Assembly (NCBI GenBank): GCA_964434385.1
Contig: CAYSUW010000009.1
Coordinates: 1-54,060 of the forward strand
DNA from: GCA-002700125 sp964434385
Lineage (GTDB): Bacteria > Chloroflexota > Dehalococcoidia > Lucifugimonadales > Lucifugimonadaceae
Direction of reading: 5' to 3'
DNA length: 54,060 bases
The translations under genes and the position numbers were made by a program. The notes below the pieces were generated by a model. That model searched no databases and was not told where the DNA came from. It was given only the letters and a program-made list of their open reading frames with translations. Shown piece by piece: positions 34,476 through 43,505 of this stretch. How positions within the stretch are numbered: position 1 is the stretch's first letter; every line of letters starts with the position of its first letter.

Positions 34476-34964
34476 ATGGAAGCTCTCGGGATAAATTTAC
34501 CCGGTCTTATTACTCAGATATTAAGTTTTTTGATACTTTTATTTGTATTAAGCAAATTACTTTATAAACCAGTAATAAAAATGCTTGATGAACGTGCAGA
34601 AAGAATTAAGGAAAGTCTTTCTGCTGCTGAAAAAGCTAAAGAAAATGCTGCTTCGTCTGCAGAGAAGATTGAAAAAGAATTGATTTCTGCTAGGCAAGAG
34701 GGCCAGAAGATAATTGATCAGGCAAAAAAACTCAGTGAAGAATTTAAAGATAAAGAGAAAAGTAAAGCTTTAGAGGAAATTGAAAGTCTTATAGAAAAAT
34801 CTAAGAGTGATCTTGAAAAAGAAACTCGTGTAGCTATCAATGAACTTAGAAAAAACTTTTCAACTTTAGTATTAGAAGTTGCTGAGAAGGTTGTAGATAA
34901 AGAGATTGATGAAAATACTCACACTAAATTGATAGAAAAAGTCTTAAAAGAAGAAGTTAAATAA
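34476..34964 (+). CDS. atpF: ATP synthase F0 subunit b
   Basis: The 162-residue protein has one N-terminal membrane helix (ITQILSFLILLFVLSKLLY) followed by a long charged helix with the b-subunit start KPVIKMLDERAERIKESLSAAEKAKENA. It forms the peripheral stalk linking F0 to subunit delta. Only one b-type gene is present, so the stalk should be a homodimer. It is preceded by AGAGAGGG and followed by atpH after 2 nt. Confidence 0.95.
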   Translation: MEALGINLPGLITQILSFLILLFVLSKLLYKPVIKMLDERAERIKESLSAAEKAKENAASSAEKIEKELISARQEGQKIIDQAKKLSEEFKDKEKSKALEEIESLIEKSKSDLEKETRVAINELRKNFSTLVLEVAEKVVDKEIDENTHTKLIEKVLKEEVK

Positions 34965-34966
34965 TT

Positions 34967-35506
34967 ATGGCCAAAGAACCTAGTGCAAGACGATATGCTG
35001 AAGCTATTTTTCAGATAAATGATGCTGATGGCAATGAAGAAAATTGGAGTGAAAACTTAAAATTTTTGACTGAATTGGCTTTTAACAAAGATGTTTCAAG
35101 TTTGATGAATGAGCCTCATGTTCCATTGAAAATTAAAAAAGATAGTATCAAGAAACTTTGTTCTGATTTTTCTAAAAAACAACTTAACTTTGTTTTTATG
35201 TTAATAGAACGTGGACAGTTTGATTTAGTAATAGAAATTAACGATAGATTGTTAGAGATGTTTGATGAGGTTCATGGAATAAAGAGAGCTAAAATTATTT
35301 CAGCTATAGAGTTGAAGAATGATTTTATGAAAAAAATTGAAAAAAAACTTGGAGATTTAACTGGTTCAAAAGTTATAGGAGTTAATGAAATAGATACATC
35401 TATAATAGGTGGGATTTTAATTAGATTCCCTGACCAGGTATTAGATATGAGCGTCAAAGGTGAATTTTTTAAAATGAGAGATTCTTTTTCTAAAAGTAAT
35501 ATTTAG
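34967..35506 (+). CDS. atpH: ATP synthase F1 subunit delta
   Basis: The 179-residue protein matches the delta (OSCP) subunit: ARRYAEAIFQINDADG at the N terminus, the helical bundle, and the C-terminal GSKVIGVNEIDTSIIGGILIRFPDQVLDMSVKGEF. It caps the peripheral stalk on the F1 head. It is 2 nt after atpF and 27 nt before atpA. Confidence 0.94.
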   Translation: MAKEPSARRYAEAIFQINDADGNEENWSENLKFLTELAFNKDVSSLMNEPHVPLKIKKDSIKKLCSDFSKKQLNFVFMLIERGQFDLVIEINDRLLEMFDEVHGIKRAKIISAIELKNDFMKKIEKKLGDLTGSKVIGVNEIDTSIIGGILIRFPDQVLDMSVKGEFFKMRDSFSKSNI

Positions 35507-35533
35507 TATTAATAATTAAATGGGAGATAAGAA

Positions 35534-37048
35534 ATGGCAGTAAGAGGTCAAGATATATCATCAATAATTAAAAGACAAATTGAGGATTACGGAAGTGAAT
35601 TATCACTTGTTGATGTAGGAACTGTTGTGGAAGCAGGAGATGGAAATGCCAGAATCCATGGATTGTCTAATGTAAAGTATAGTGAATTACTCCAATTTCC
35701 CAATGACACACTTGGTTTGGCATTAAATTTAGAAGAAGATAGTGTGGGCGCAGTGATTCTTGGTGAATATACTCATATTAAAGAAGGAGACGAAGTTAAA
35801 GCTACTGGTAGAATTGTTGAAGTTCCTGTTGGAGAAAATTTAATAGGAAGAGTAGTAGACCCTCTTGGAAGACCTTTAGATGGACAGGGCGATATTCAAT
35901 CAGATTCTACTAATCCAGTAGAAAAAATTGCTCCTAATGTGGTTTCAAGAAAATCTGTAGATCAACCAGTTCAATTTGGAGTAAAAGTTGTTGATGCTTT
36001 GGTTCCAGTTGGACGAGGCCAGAGAGAGTTAATTATTGGGGATAGAAACACTGGAAAGACTACTGTTGCAATGGATTGTATTATTAACCAGAAAGATGGA
36101 GATTTAATATGTGTTTATGTAGCAATAGGCCAGAAATCTTCAAAAGTAGCTGCTGTAGTTGATACTTTGAAAGAACATGGTGCTATGGATCATACATTTG
36201 TTGTAGCAGCAAATGCTTCTGATGCTTCTTCTTTACAGTATTTGGCTCCATACTCAGGTGTTGCTATGGCTGAATATTTTATGGATCAAGGAAAAGATGT
36301 CTTAATTGTTTATGATGATTTAAGTAAACATGCTTGGGCTTACAGACAGATGTCTTTATTGTTACGTAGGCCAGCTGGAAGAGAAGCTTATCCTGGAGAT
36401 GTTTTTTATTTACATTCTAGATTGTTAGAAAGGGCTGCTAGGTTAGATGAGAGTTTTGGTGGAGGATCTATAACTGCATTACCTATTATTGAAACACAGG
36501 CAGGAGATGTATCTGCTTATGTCCCTACTAATGTTATTTCTATTACTGATGGCCAAATATATCTTGAAAGTGATTTATTTAACTCAGGAATAAGACCAGC
36601 TTTGAACACTGGGCTGTCTGTAAGTAGAGTAGGAAGTGCAGCTCAAACTAAAGCAATGAAAAAAGTTTCTGGAAGTTTAAAAATTGAATTAGCTCAATTT
36701 AGAGAATTAGCTTCATTTGCTCAATTTGGCTCTGATGACCTAGATGAAGTAACTAAACGTCAACTTCAAAGAGGGCAAAGGTTACAGGAAATTTTAAAAC
36801 AACCTCAATATTCTCCTGTACCACTTGAAAATCAAGTGAGTATGCTTTATTTGGCATCAAAAGGTTATTTAGATGATATAGATTTAGAAAAAATTTTAGA
36901 ATTTGAAAAAGTTTGGGTTGAATATTCTTCAAATAATATTCCTCAAGTAATGAAAGATATTTCACAATCTGGTGAATTGTCTGAAGAAAATGGAAAAGAA
37001 ATAGATAGAGTGATATCTGATTGTAAAAAAATGTTTGCAGCTGGATAA
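35534..37048 (+). CDS. atpA: ATP synthase F1 subunit alpha
   Basis: The 504-residue protein is a normal alpha subunit. The P-loop is GDRNTGKT (most bacteria have GDRQTGKT), and the late signature PAINVGLSVSRVGSAAQ appears as PALNTGLSVSRVGSAAQTKAMK. It binds nucleotide non-catalytically and supplies the arginine finger (GLSVSRVG) to beta. The ATG has GGGAGAT upstream. It is followed by atpG after 9 nt. Confidence 0.97.
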   Translation: MAVRGQDISSIIKRQIEDYGSELSLVDVGTVVEAGDGNARIHGLSNVKYSELLQFPNDTLGLALNLEEDSVGAVILGEYTHIKEGDEVKATGRIVEVPVGENLIGRVVDPLGRPLDGQGDIQSDSTNPVEKIAPNVVSRKSVDQPVQFGVKVVDALVPVGRGQRELIIGDRNTGKTTVAMDCIINQKDGDLICVYVAIGQKSSKVAAVVDTLKEHGAMDHTFVVAANASDASSLQYLAPYSGVAMAEYFMDQGKDVLIVYDDLSKHAWAYRQMSLLLRRPAGREAYPGDVFYLHSRLLERAARLDESFGGGSITALPIIETQAGDVSAYVPTNVISITDGQIYLESDLFNSGIRPALNTGLSVSRVGSAAQTKAMKKVSGSLKIELAQFRELASFAQFGSDDLDEVTKRQLQRGQRLQEILKQPQYSPVPLENQVSMLYLASKGYLDDIDLEKILEFEKVWVEYSSNNIPQVMKDISQSGELSEENGKEIDRVISDCKKMFAAG

Positions 37049-37057
37049 AATTTACAG

Positions 37058-37918
37058 ATGGCTAATCTAAAAGAATTAAGGCGAAGAATTAAAAGCGTTT
37101 CTAGTACTGCTAGAGTAACAAAGGCAATGCAGATGATTGCTGCTGCTAAAATGCGAAGAGCACAACAAAAAGTTGTGGATGGTAGGCCATATTCTGAAAA
37201 AATTCATAGTATTTTAAGTCATTTGAATTTAGTTAACTATAATGATGAAGACTTTGAATTAAGTATTCATGAAAATTTAACTGGAAGTAAAGAATTATGT
37301 TTAATGATTACTCCTGATAGAGGCTTATGTGGAGCTTTAGTTTCTAATATTACTAGGGTTGCTCTAAGTGATTCTGGAAATAGTGAAGAAGATGTTGTAT
37401 TTATTACCATCGGAAAAAAAGCGAGTTCTTTAATTGTAAGATTAGGTAAAGATCTTAAGGCTCAATTTGGAGTTTCAGATATGCCTGAAATTCAAGAGAC
37501 TTTAGCAGTTTCTAAATTGGTAATGGATGAATTGAAAACTGGACAATATAGATCTGTATCTATGATTTATTCAGAATTTATTACAACTGCTATCCAAAAA
37601 CCTGTAAAGAAAAAATTAATTCCTGTTGAAATTTCTGAAGATGAAGAACAAATTCCCCTTGATTATATTTTTGAACCTGATATTGAAAAATTATTAAATA
37701 CTTTGATTCCAAGGTATATAGAAATGGAGATTTATCATGGAGTTCTGGAAGCTACTGCTAGTGAACATTCAGCAAGGATGGTAGCAATGCAAAATGCGAC
37801 CGATAATGCAAATGAACTATTAGATGATTTAACTCTTGAATTAAACAAAGCTAGACAACAAGTTATCACTTCAGAATTACTAGATTTAGTAGGTGGAATG
37901 ATTGCTCAAGAAGGATAA
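37058..37918 (+). CDS. atpG: ATP synthase F1 subunit gamma
   Basis: The 286-residue protein has the two coiled-coil ends of the rotor shaft: the N-terminal LKELRRRIKSVSSTARVTKAMQMIAAAKMRRAQ and the C-terminal EHSARMVAMQNATDNANELLDDLTLELNKARQQ. DRGLCGAL in the middle domain is typical. It transmits rotation from the c-ring to the alpha/beta head. It lies between atpA and atpD in standard order. Confidence 0.97.
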   Translation: MANLKELRRRIKSVSSTARVTKAMQMIAAAKMRRAQQKVVDGRPYSEKIHSILSHLNLVNYNDEDFELSIHENLTGSKELCLMITPDRGLCGALVSNITRVALSDSGNSEEDVVFITIGKKASSLIVRLGKDLKAQFGVSDMPEIQETLAVSKLVMDELKTGQYRSVSMIYSEFITTAIQKPVKKKLIPVEISEDEEQIPLDYIFEPDIEKLLNTLIPRYIEMEIYHGVLEATASEHSARMVAMQNATDNANELLDDLTLELNKARQQVITSELLDLVGGMIAQEG

Positions 37919-37938
37919 AATTAAAAAGGGAGAAAATA

Positions 37939-39342
37939 ATGTCTGAGAAAAATGTTGGAAAAGTTATTCAAATTATTGGAACAGTTGTTGATGTTGAATT
38001 TGAATCTGATAATTTACCATCTATCTATAATGCTTTGGAAGTAGAGCATGATGGTGAAAAGCTTGTATTGGAAGTAGAGCAACATATTGGTAATAATTGG
38101 GCCAGATGTTTGGCTTTAGGACCTACAGAAGGAATAGCAAGAGGAACTAAAGTTATTGATTCAGGAGATCCTGTAACTGTGCCTGTAGGAAAAGCATCAT
38201 TAGGAAGAATATTTAATGTTTTAGGGGAAGCATTGGATAATCTAGGTGAAGTGAATGCTGAAGAAAAATGGCCTATACATCGTCCACCTCCTTCTTTTGA
38301 ACAACAAAGTGGATCTACTGATATTTTAGAAACTGGTATTAAAGTCTTCGATCTTATAACTCCATTTTCTAAGGGAGGAAAAGTGGGTGCTTATGGAGGT
38401 GCAGGAGTAGGAAAAACAGTAATCATTACTGAATTGATTAGGAACATAGCTCAGGAACATAGTGGAGTTTCTGTTTTTGCAGGTGTTGGGGAAAGATCGA
38501 GAGAAGGAAATGATTTATGGCATGAAATGCAAGATTATGGTGTTTTAGATAATACTGCATTAGTTTTTGGTCAGATGAATGAACCTCCTGGGACTAGAGC
38601 TAGAATAGCTCTTACTGGATTGACTATGGCGGAGTATTTCCGTGAAAAAGGTAAGCAAGATGTATTATTCTTTGTAGATAATGTTTATAGATATATTTTA
38701 GCTGGAATGGAAGTTTCTGCACTGTTAGGTAGAATGCCATCCGCTGTAGGATATCAGCCAACCCTATCAACGGAAATGGGAGATTTACAAGAAAGAATCA
38801 CTTCTACTACAGATGGTTCAATAACATCTTTTCAGGCTGTTTACGTGCCTGCTGATGATTATACGGACCCTGGTATAGTTACTACATTTGGACATTTGGA
38901 TGCATCTATTTCTTTGGAAAGATCTTTATCAGAACAAGGTCTTTATCCTGCAGTTGATCCTCTTGCTTCTAGTTCTAGAATTCTTGAACCAGCAATTGTA
39001 GGTGAAGAACATTATAACGTTGCTAGAGAAGTTCAGAGAGTTTTACAAAGATATAGAGATTTACAAGACGTGATTGCTATTCTTGGAGTAGAAGAACTGT
39101 CTGACGATGACAAATTAACTGTTGCAAGAGCAAGGAAAATTCAAAGATTTCTTACTCAACCTTTCCATGTTGGAGAAGTTTTTACAGGAATTCCAGGAAA
39201 ATATGTAAAAACTTCAGATACTGTGAAAGGGTTCCAAGAAATATTGTCTGGAAAATATGATGAATTGCCAGAGCAAGCATTTTACATGGTTGGAACTATT
39301 GAAGAAGTAGTTGAGAAAGCAAAGGATTTAGCCAAATCTTAA
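37939..39342 (+). CDS. atpD: ATP synthase F1 subunit beta
   Basis: The 467-residue protein is the catalytic subunit. The P-loop is GGAGVGKT near residue 154, with GERSREGNDL and SALLGRMPSAVGYQPTLSTEMG following. The usual IDNIFRFTQAGSE segment reads VDNVYRYILAGMEVS here, a mild divergence next to the conserved catalytic region. The C-terminal DELPEQAFYMVGTIEEV is standard. A GGGAGAAAATA sequence precedes the ATG. Confidence 0.97.
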   Translation: MSEKNVGKVIQIIGTVVDVEFESDNLPSIYNALEVEHDGEKLVLEVEQHIGNNWARCLALGPTEGIARGTKVIDSGDPVTVPVGKASLGRIFNVLGEALDNLGEVNAEEKWPIHRPPPSFEQQSGSTDILETGIKVFDLITPFSKGGKVGAYGGAGVGKTVIITELIRNIAQEHSGVSVFAGVGERSREGNDLWHEMQDYGVLDNTALVFGQMNEPPGTRARIALTGLTMAEYFREKGKQDVLFFVDNVYRYILAGMEVSALLGRMPSAVGYQPTLSTEMGDLQERITSTTDGSITSFQAVYVPADDYTDPGIVTTFGHLDASISLERSLSEQGLYPAVDPLASSSRILEPAIVGEEHYNVAREVQRVLQRYRDLQDVIAILGVEELSDDDKLTVARARKIQRFLTQPFHVGEVFTGIPGKYVKTSDTVKGFQEILSGKYDELPEQAFYMVGTIEEVVEKAKDLAKS

Positions 39343-39348
39343 AGGTGA

Positions 39349-39774
39349 ATGATGAAATTACTTGATGTTGAAATTGTTACAGCTGAAAAAACTATTTTCT
39401 CAGGACAAGCAAGTCTTATTCTAGTACCTGGAATAGAAGGAGAATTAGGTATACTTTCTTCACACGCACCAATTATTACTGAGTTGTATCCAGGGGAAGT
39501 ATTGATAAGAAATGAACAAGAAGAGTTGAGTTTAGTTTTATCTGGAGGTTTTGTAGAAGTTTTTAATGATAAAGTCACTATTTTAGCAGATGCTGCAGAA
39601 AGAACTAATGAAATAAATATTGAAAAAGCTAAAGAAGCTATTCAGAAAGCAGAAAAAATAGTTGATTCTAAAGGTTCTGATATAGATATTCAGAAAGCAC
39701 TCTTTGTTATTAGAGCTTCAAAAGCACAGTTAAGAATAGCTAATAGAAGAACTAGTAAGAGAACTATAACTTAA
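39349..39774 (+). CDS. atpC: ATP synthase F1 subunit epsilon
   Basis: The 141-residue protein has the epsilon beta sandwich (LDVEIVTAEKTIFSGQASLILVPGIEGELGILSSHAP) and the two C-terminal helices that can inhibit ATP hydrolysis. It is the last gene of the operon. The start could be either of two adjacent ATGs (39349 or 39352), preceded by AAAGGTGA. It ends 10 nt before the convergent rex stop. Confidence 0.94.
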   Translation: MMKLLDVEIVTAEKTIFSGQASLILVPGIEGELGILSSHAPIITELYPGEVLIRNEQEELSLVLSGGFVEVFNDKVTILADAAERTNEINIEKAKEAIQKAEKIVDSKGSDIDIQKALFVIRASKAQLRIANRRTSKRTIT

Positions 39775-39784
39775 TTAATGTTTT

Positions 39785-40525
39785 TCATCTATGATTATTT
39801 GTTAAATGTTCATTCTTTAAATGGAATGCCATTGATTGTAAAGTTGAGATTGGATCTACTGGTTTTAAAATTATTCCATCCGGTACTTTAGGTGAAGACT
39901 GAGAATAATTAAGTATACATTTAATATTTGATGCTACTAATTTATTAACGACTTTCTGGCTTTGATTTGAAGGTGTAGCTATAATTGCTATTTTAATATT
40001 TCGAGTTTTGACAGATCTTTCTAGTTCCTCTAATGGTTGGATTGTAATTCTTCCTATTTTGTTCCCATGTAATGATTTGTTAGTATCAAAAAGAGCGACA
40101 ATTCTGAAACCAGCATTTGCAAATCCTTTATATGTTGCTATGGCATTGCCTAGTCTACCTAATCCAATGACACCTACATTCCATGTTCCATCTAATCCTA
40201 AAATGGTTTTGAGTATTTCTTTCAATTCTTTTATTTGATAACCAACACCTTGTTTTCCAAATCCTCCAAAATAATTTAAATCTTTTCTAATTATTGCAGG
40301 AGATATTCCTGATAATTCACCTAAAATTTTTGAGCTAATTTTTTCCTTTCCTTGTTCTTGTAATTTAGATAGTATTCTGATGTATACAGGAAGCCTTTCT
40401 ATTACGATTTCGGGAACATTATCGAATAAATAAGGAAGAGTTTTCTTACTTCTTGATTTTTGTTGTTTTGGCTTTTCATTAAACCAAAATTTTTTAAATT
40501 TATTTAATCTTTTAACTTTTTGCAA
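39785..40525 (-). CDS. rex: Redox-sensing transcriptional repressor Rex
   Basis: The 246-residue protein has the Rex N-terminal winged helix (VPEIVIERLPVYIRILSKLQEQGKEKISSKILGELSGISPAIIRKDLNYFGGFGKQGVGY) and a Rossmann NAD(H)-sensing domain with VGVIGLGRLGNAIATY. It represses fermentation and respiration genes when NADH is low and releases DNA when NADH rises. The N terminus carries an extra basic stretch of about 35 residues before the usual start. The TTG start has AGAGG 5 nt upstream, which supports the longer form. It lies convergent to the ATP synthase operon and divergent from hspR; no canonical Rex operator (TTGTGAA-type dyad) was found in that gap. Confidence 0.93.
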   Translation of the reverse strand: MQKVKRLNKFKKFWFNEKPKQQKSRSKKTLPYLFDNVPEIVIERLPVYIRILSKLQEQGKEKISSKILGELSGISPAIIRKDLNYFGGFGKQGVGYQIKELKEILKTILGLDGTWNVGVIGLGRLGNAIATYKGFANAGFRIVALFDTNKSLHGNKIGRITIQPLEELERSVKTRNIKIAIIATPSNQSQKVVNKLVASNIKCILNYSQSSPKVPDGIILKPVDPISTLQSMAFHLKNEHLTNNHR

Positions 40526-40608
40526 ATCTACCTCTGAGTATTTGATTTTATTTCAGAGAATTAACAGATGCAATATGGAAAAATTTTGTTTAGTGATTTT
40601 AAATTAAG

Positions 40609-40637
40609 TTGACATGGGTCGTATAAATGTTTAGTAT
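40609..40637 (+). promoter_or_regulatory. Promoter of hspR-grpE-dnaK (sigma-70 type)
   Basis: TTGACA at 40609-40614 is a perfect -35, and TAGTAT at 40632-40637 is spaced by exactly 17 nt. Transcription should begin near 40644, which lies after the first in-frame ATG of hspR (40641) and so supports the ATG at 40674. No HAIR (CTTGAGT-N7-ACTCAAG) or CIRCE element overlaps it. Confidence 0.6.
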
Positions 40638-40673
40638 ACAATGAGTGTTATATTTCATGAACAAAGATACTTT

Positions 40674-41060
40674 ATGAATTTTGATGATAACTTAAATTTT
40701 GACAACTCTGAACAAGAGATAGTAGGCGTATATATTATTAGTGTTGCTGCTCGTTTGATAGAGATGCATCCTCAAACTTTAAGAAAATATGATCGTGCTG
40801 GACTAGTTAGTCCCTCTAGAACTGTAGGAATGTTGAGATTATATTCAGATGCTGATCTAGTTAAATTGAGGATTATAAAAAGATTAGTAGACCACTATGG
40901 AATAAATCTTGCAGGGGTTAGTTTGATTTTAGATTTAGTAGAGATTCTTACTAAAGTTCTTCAAGATACTAAGGAACAAAATGAAATTAATTGGGTTGAA
41001 AAAAATGACAAGATTGAAAAAATGATTAATATGGCTTTGAAAGAAATTTCATATATCTAG
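40674..41060 (+). CDS. hspR: MerR-family heat-shock repressor HspR
   Basis: The protein of about 128 residues has the HspR winged-helix signature VYIISVAARLIEMHPQTLRKYDRAGLVSPSRT followed by LRLYSDADLVKLRIIKRLVDHYGINLAGVSLILDL. HspR is the DnaK-dependent repressor of dnaK operons in actinobacteria, Chloroflexota and others. It is first in the operon with grpE (6 nt gap) and dnaK, consistent with autoregulation. ATG 40674 is preferred over 40641 because the promoter puts the transcript start after the latter. The C-terminal tail is short. The usual HAIR operator is not evident. Confidence 0.87.
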   Translation: MNFDDNLNFDNSEQEIVGVYIISVAARLIEMHPQTLRKYDRAGLVSPSRTVGMLRLYSDADLVKLRIIKRLVDHYGINLAGVSLILDLVEILTKVLQDTKEQNEINWVEKNDKIEKMINMALKEISYI

Positions 41061-41066
41061 TAATAA

Positions 41067-41570
41067 ATGGCTGAAAAAAAGAAAAAGAATATATCTAAAC
41101 CTAAGAAGAAAATTGATAAATTCAAAGTTCTTGAAAAAGAAAGGGATGAATATAAAATTTTAGCTCAAAGAACTCAGGCAGATTTAATAAATTCTAGAAA
41201 TAGGATGTTGAGAGAAATTGAAGATTCAAAAAAAAGAAATATCAAAAAAATTGTGTTAGATTTTTTACCTTTGCTTGATAATTTAGAATTAGCATTATCT
41301 TCTATGGAAGATGATAATGGCTGGACTGAGGGAATTAGGGCAATTCAATCTAAATTTGTAAGTACTTTAGATAACATGGGTGTATCACTTATTGAGGATC
41401 AAAAAGTTTTTGATCCTAGATTACATGATGCAGTTTTGGTATCTAGTGACGAAAATAAAGATTCTGGTGAAATTTCTAGAATTCTTAGCCCTGGTTATAA
41501 ATTGGAAGATGAAGTCATTAGGCCAGCTCAAGTAGAAATTGTTAATAATGATTCTTTGAATGATAAATAA
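41067..41570 (+). CDS. grpE: Nucleotide exchange factor GrpE
   Basis: The 167-residue protein has a lysine-rich N terminus, a long helix (EYKILAQRTQADLINSRNRMLREIEDSKKRNIKKIVLDFLPLLDNLELALSS) and the C-terminal beta wing GVSLIEDQKVFDPRLHDAV followed by SPGYKLEDEVIRPAQVEI, all diagnostic. It releases ADP from DnaK. It is second in the hspR operon. No dnaJ is found after it in the window. Confidence 0.95.
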   Translation: MAEKKKKNISKPKKKIDKFKVLEKERDEYKILAQRTQADLINSRNRMLREIEDSKKRNIKKIVLDFLPLLDNLELALSSMEDDNGWTEGIRAIQSKFVSTLDNMGVSLIEDQKVFDPRLHDAVLVSSDENKDSGEISRILSPGYKLEDEVIRPAQVEIVNNDSLNDK

Positions 41571-41604
41571 AAAATAATTAAATATTAGTTAATAGAGGAA
41601 TAAA

Positions 41605-43503
41605 ATGGCTAAAGTATTAGGAATTGATTTAGGTACAACTAACTCTGCTGTAGCAATAATGGAAGCAGGAGAACCTACAATCATTGAGAATAAAGAAGGA
41701 AGAAGAACAACGCCTTCAGTAGTAGCAGTGAATCCAAAAACCAATGAAAGGTTTATAGGAGAATTAGCTAGAAGGCAATCGGTAACAAATTCTGAAAACA
41801 CTATATATTCTGTTAAAAGATTTATGGGTGGAAGATTCGATGATTCTTCAGTTAAAGCTGATGGTAAAAAAGTGTCTTATAAAATTACAAAAGCTAAAAA
41901 TGGAGATGTGTTAGTCAAGATGAATGGTGAAGATCATTCTCCACCAGAAATTTCTTCAATGGTTTTGCAGAAAATCAAGGAAGATGTGGAACAAAAAGTA
42001 GGAGAAAAAATTTCTAAAGCTGTAGTTACTGTTCCTGCATATTTTAGTGATAGTCAAAGAGAAGCTACTAAAGTGGCAGGTAAAGTTGCTGGGTTAGAAG
42101 TGTTAAGAATAATTAATGAACCTACAGCAGCAGCATTGGCTTATGGATTAGAATCAAAAGGAGATCAAACTATAGCAGTTTATGATCTTGGTGGTGGTAC
42201 TTTCGATATAACAATTCTTCAATTGGGAGATGGTGTTTTTGAAGTAAAATCAACTAACGGTGATACTCATTTAGGTGGAGATGATTTTGATAATATCTTG
42301 TTAGATCATGTTGCGGAAGAATTTAAATCTGAAAATGGTATTGATTTGCGAGAAGATCCTGCAGCTCTCCAGAGATTAAGAGTGGAATCTGAAAGAGCGA
42401 AAATAGAACTTTCAAGTGTTAATCAAACGGAGATTAATTTGCCTTTTATTACAGCTGACGCCAACGGACCGAAGCATTTAGTATTTTCTTTGACTAGAGC
42501 TAAATTTGAACAAATTACAGCTAGTTTAATTGAAAGGACAGTAAAACCTTGTAAGCAAGCTATTAAAGATGCAGCTTTAAGTAATTCTCAAATTAACGAA
42601 TTAATTTTAGTAGGTGGTATGACAAGAATGCCGGCAGTAGTAAATAAAGTTAAAGAGATTTTTGGTAAAGATCCTAATGTTGGAATAAATCCAGATGAAG
42701 TAGTAGCTTTAGGTGCAGCTATTCAAGGAGGTGTTTTGGAAGGAGATGTCAAAGATGTTCTATTACTTGACGTTACACCTCTAACTTTAGGTATTGAAAC
42801 TTTAGGAGGAGTCAAAACAACTTTGATAGAGAGAAACACAACTATTCCCACAACTAAGAGTGAAACTTTCACTACAGCAGCAGATAATCAACCTAGTGTA
42901 GAGATTCATGTGTTGCAAGGTGAGAGAGAAATGGCATCTGATAATGTTTCTATAGGAAGGTTTAATTTAGACGGAATTCCACCATCAACTAGAGGGATTC
43001 CTCAAATCGAGGTTACTTTTGATATTGATGCAGATGGAATTTTGAAAGTAAGCGCTAGAGATAAAGGTACTAACAAAGAACAACATATCACTATTACGGG
43101 GCGTTCAGGTTTAGATGATTCTGAAATTAGTAAATTAATTGATGAAGCTGAAGAGAATGCTGAAAAGGATAAAATAAAGAGAGAGAGTATAGAAGCTAAA
43201 AATCTTGGTGAGAGTACTGTTTATGCTGCAGATAAGCTCTTAAATGAACAAGGTGATAATGTTCCAGAAGAGATTAAAAAAGAAATAGAAACTGGTACGA
43301 GTGAATTAAAAGAAATACTTGCTGAAGAAGAACCTGATGTAGCTAAATTGACTGAAGCTACTAACAATCTTCAAACATCTATGCAAAAATTAGGTGAATC
43401 AGTATATTCTCAAACTGAAGATGGTGAATCTGGAGAAGGAGAAGATTCAGGAAAAAATGAATCTAAAGATGAACCTGTAGAAGGAGAATATAAGGAAGTA
43501 TAG
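41605..43503 (+). CDS. dnaK: Molecular chaperone DnaK
   Basis: The 632-residue Hsp70 has the ATPase motifs GIDLGTTNSAVAI, AVVTVPAYFSDSQREATK, IINEPTAAALAYGL and VYDLGGGTFDI. The linker and substrate domain follow from LLDVTPLTLGIETLGG. The C terminus is acidic and ends EGEYKEV, a variant of the usual DA(E/D)(Y/F)E(E/D)V tail. GAGGAATAAA precedes the ATG. It is third in the operon. An FAH-family gene starts 2 nt after its stop. Confidence 0.98.
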   Translation: MAKVLGIDLGTTNSAVAIMEAGEPTIIENKEGRRTTPSVVAVNPKTNERFIGELARRQSVTNSENTIYSVKRFMGGRFDDSSVKADGKKVSYKITKAKNGDVLVKMNGEDHSPPEISSMVLQKIKEDVEQKVGEKISKAVVTVPAYFSDSQREATKVAGKVAGLEVLRIINEPTAAALAYGLESKGDQTIAVYDLGGGTFDITILQLGDGVFEVKSTNGDTHLGGDDFDNILLDHVAEEFKSENGIDLREDPAALQRLRVESERAKIELSSVNQTEINLPFITADANGPKHLVFSLTRAKFEQITASLIERTVKPCKQAIKDAALSNSQINELILVGGMTRMPAVVNKVKEIFGKDPNVGINPDEVVALGAAIQGGVLEGDVKDVLLLDVTPLTLGIETLGGVKTTLIERNTTIPTTKSETFTTAADNQPSVEIHVLQGEREMASDNVSIGRFNLDGIPPSTRGIPQIEVTFDIDADGILKVSARDKGTNKEQHITITGRSGLDDSEISKLIDEAEENAEKDKIKRESIEAKNLGESTVYAADKLLNEQGDNVPEEIKKEIETGTSELKEILAEEEPDVAKLTEATNNLQTSMQKLGESVYSQTEDGESGEGEDSGKNESKDEPVEGEYKEV

Positions 43504-43505
43504 TT

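Noticed and set aside
40532..40558. CTCTGA...TCAGAG dyad as an HspR or Rex operator
   Set aside because: It matches neither the HAIR nor the Rex consensus and overlaps the rex ribosome binding site; kept only as a remark in the heat-shock finding.
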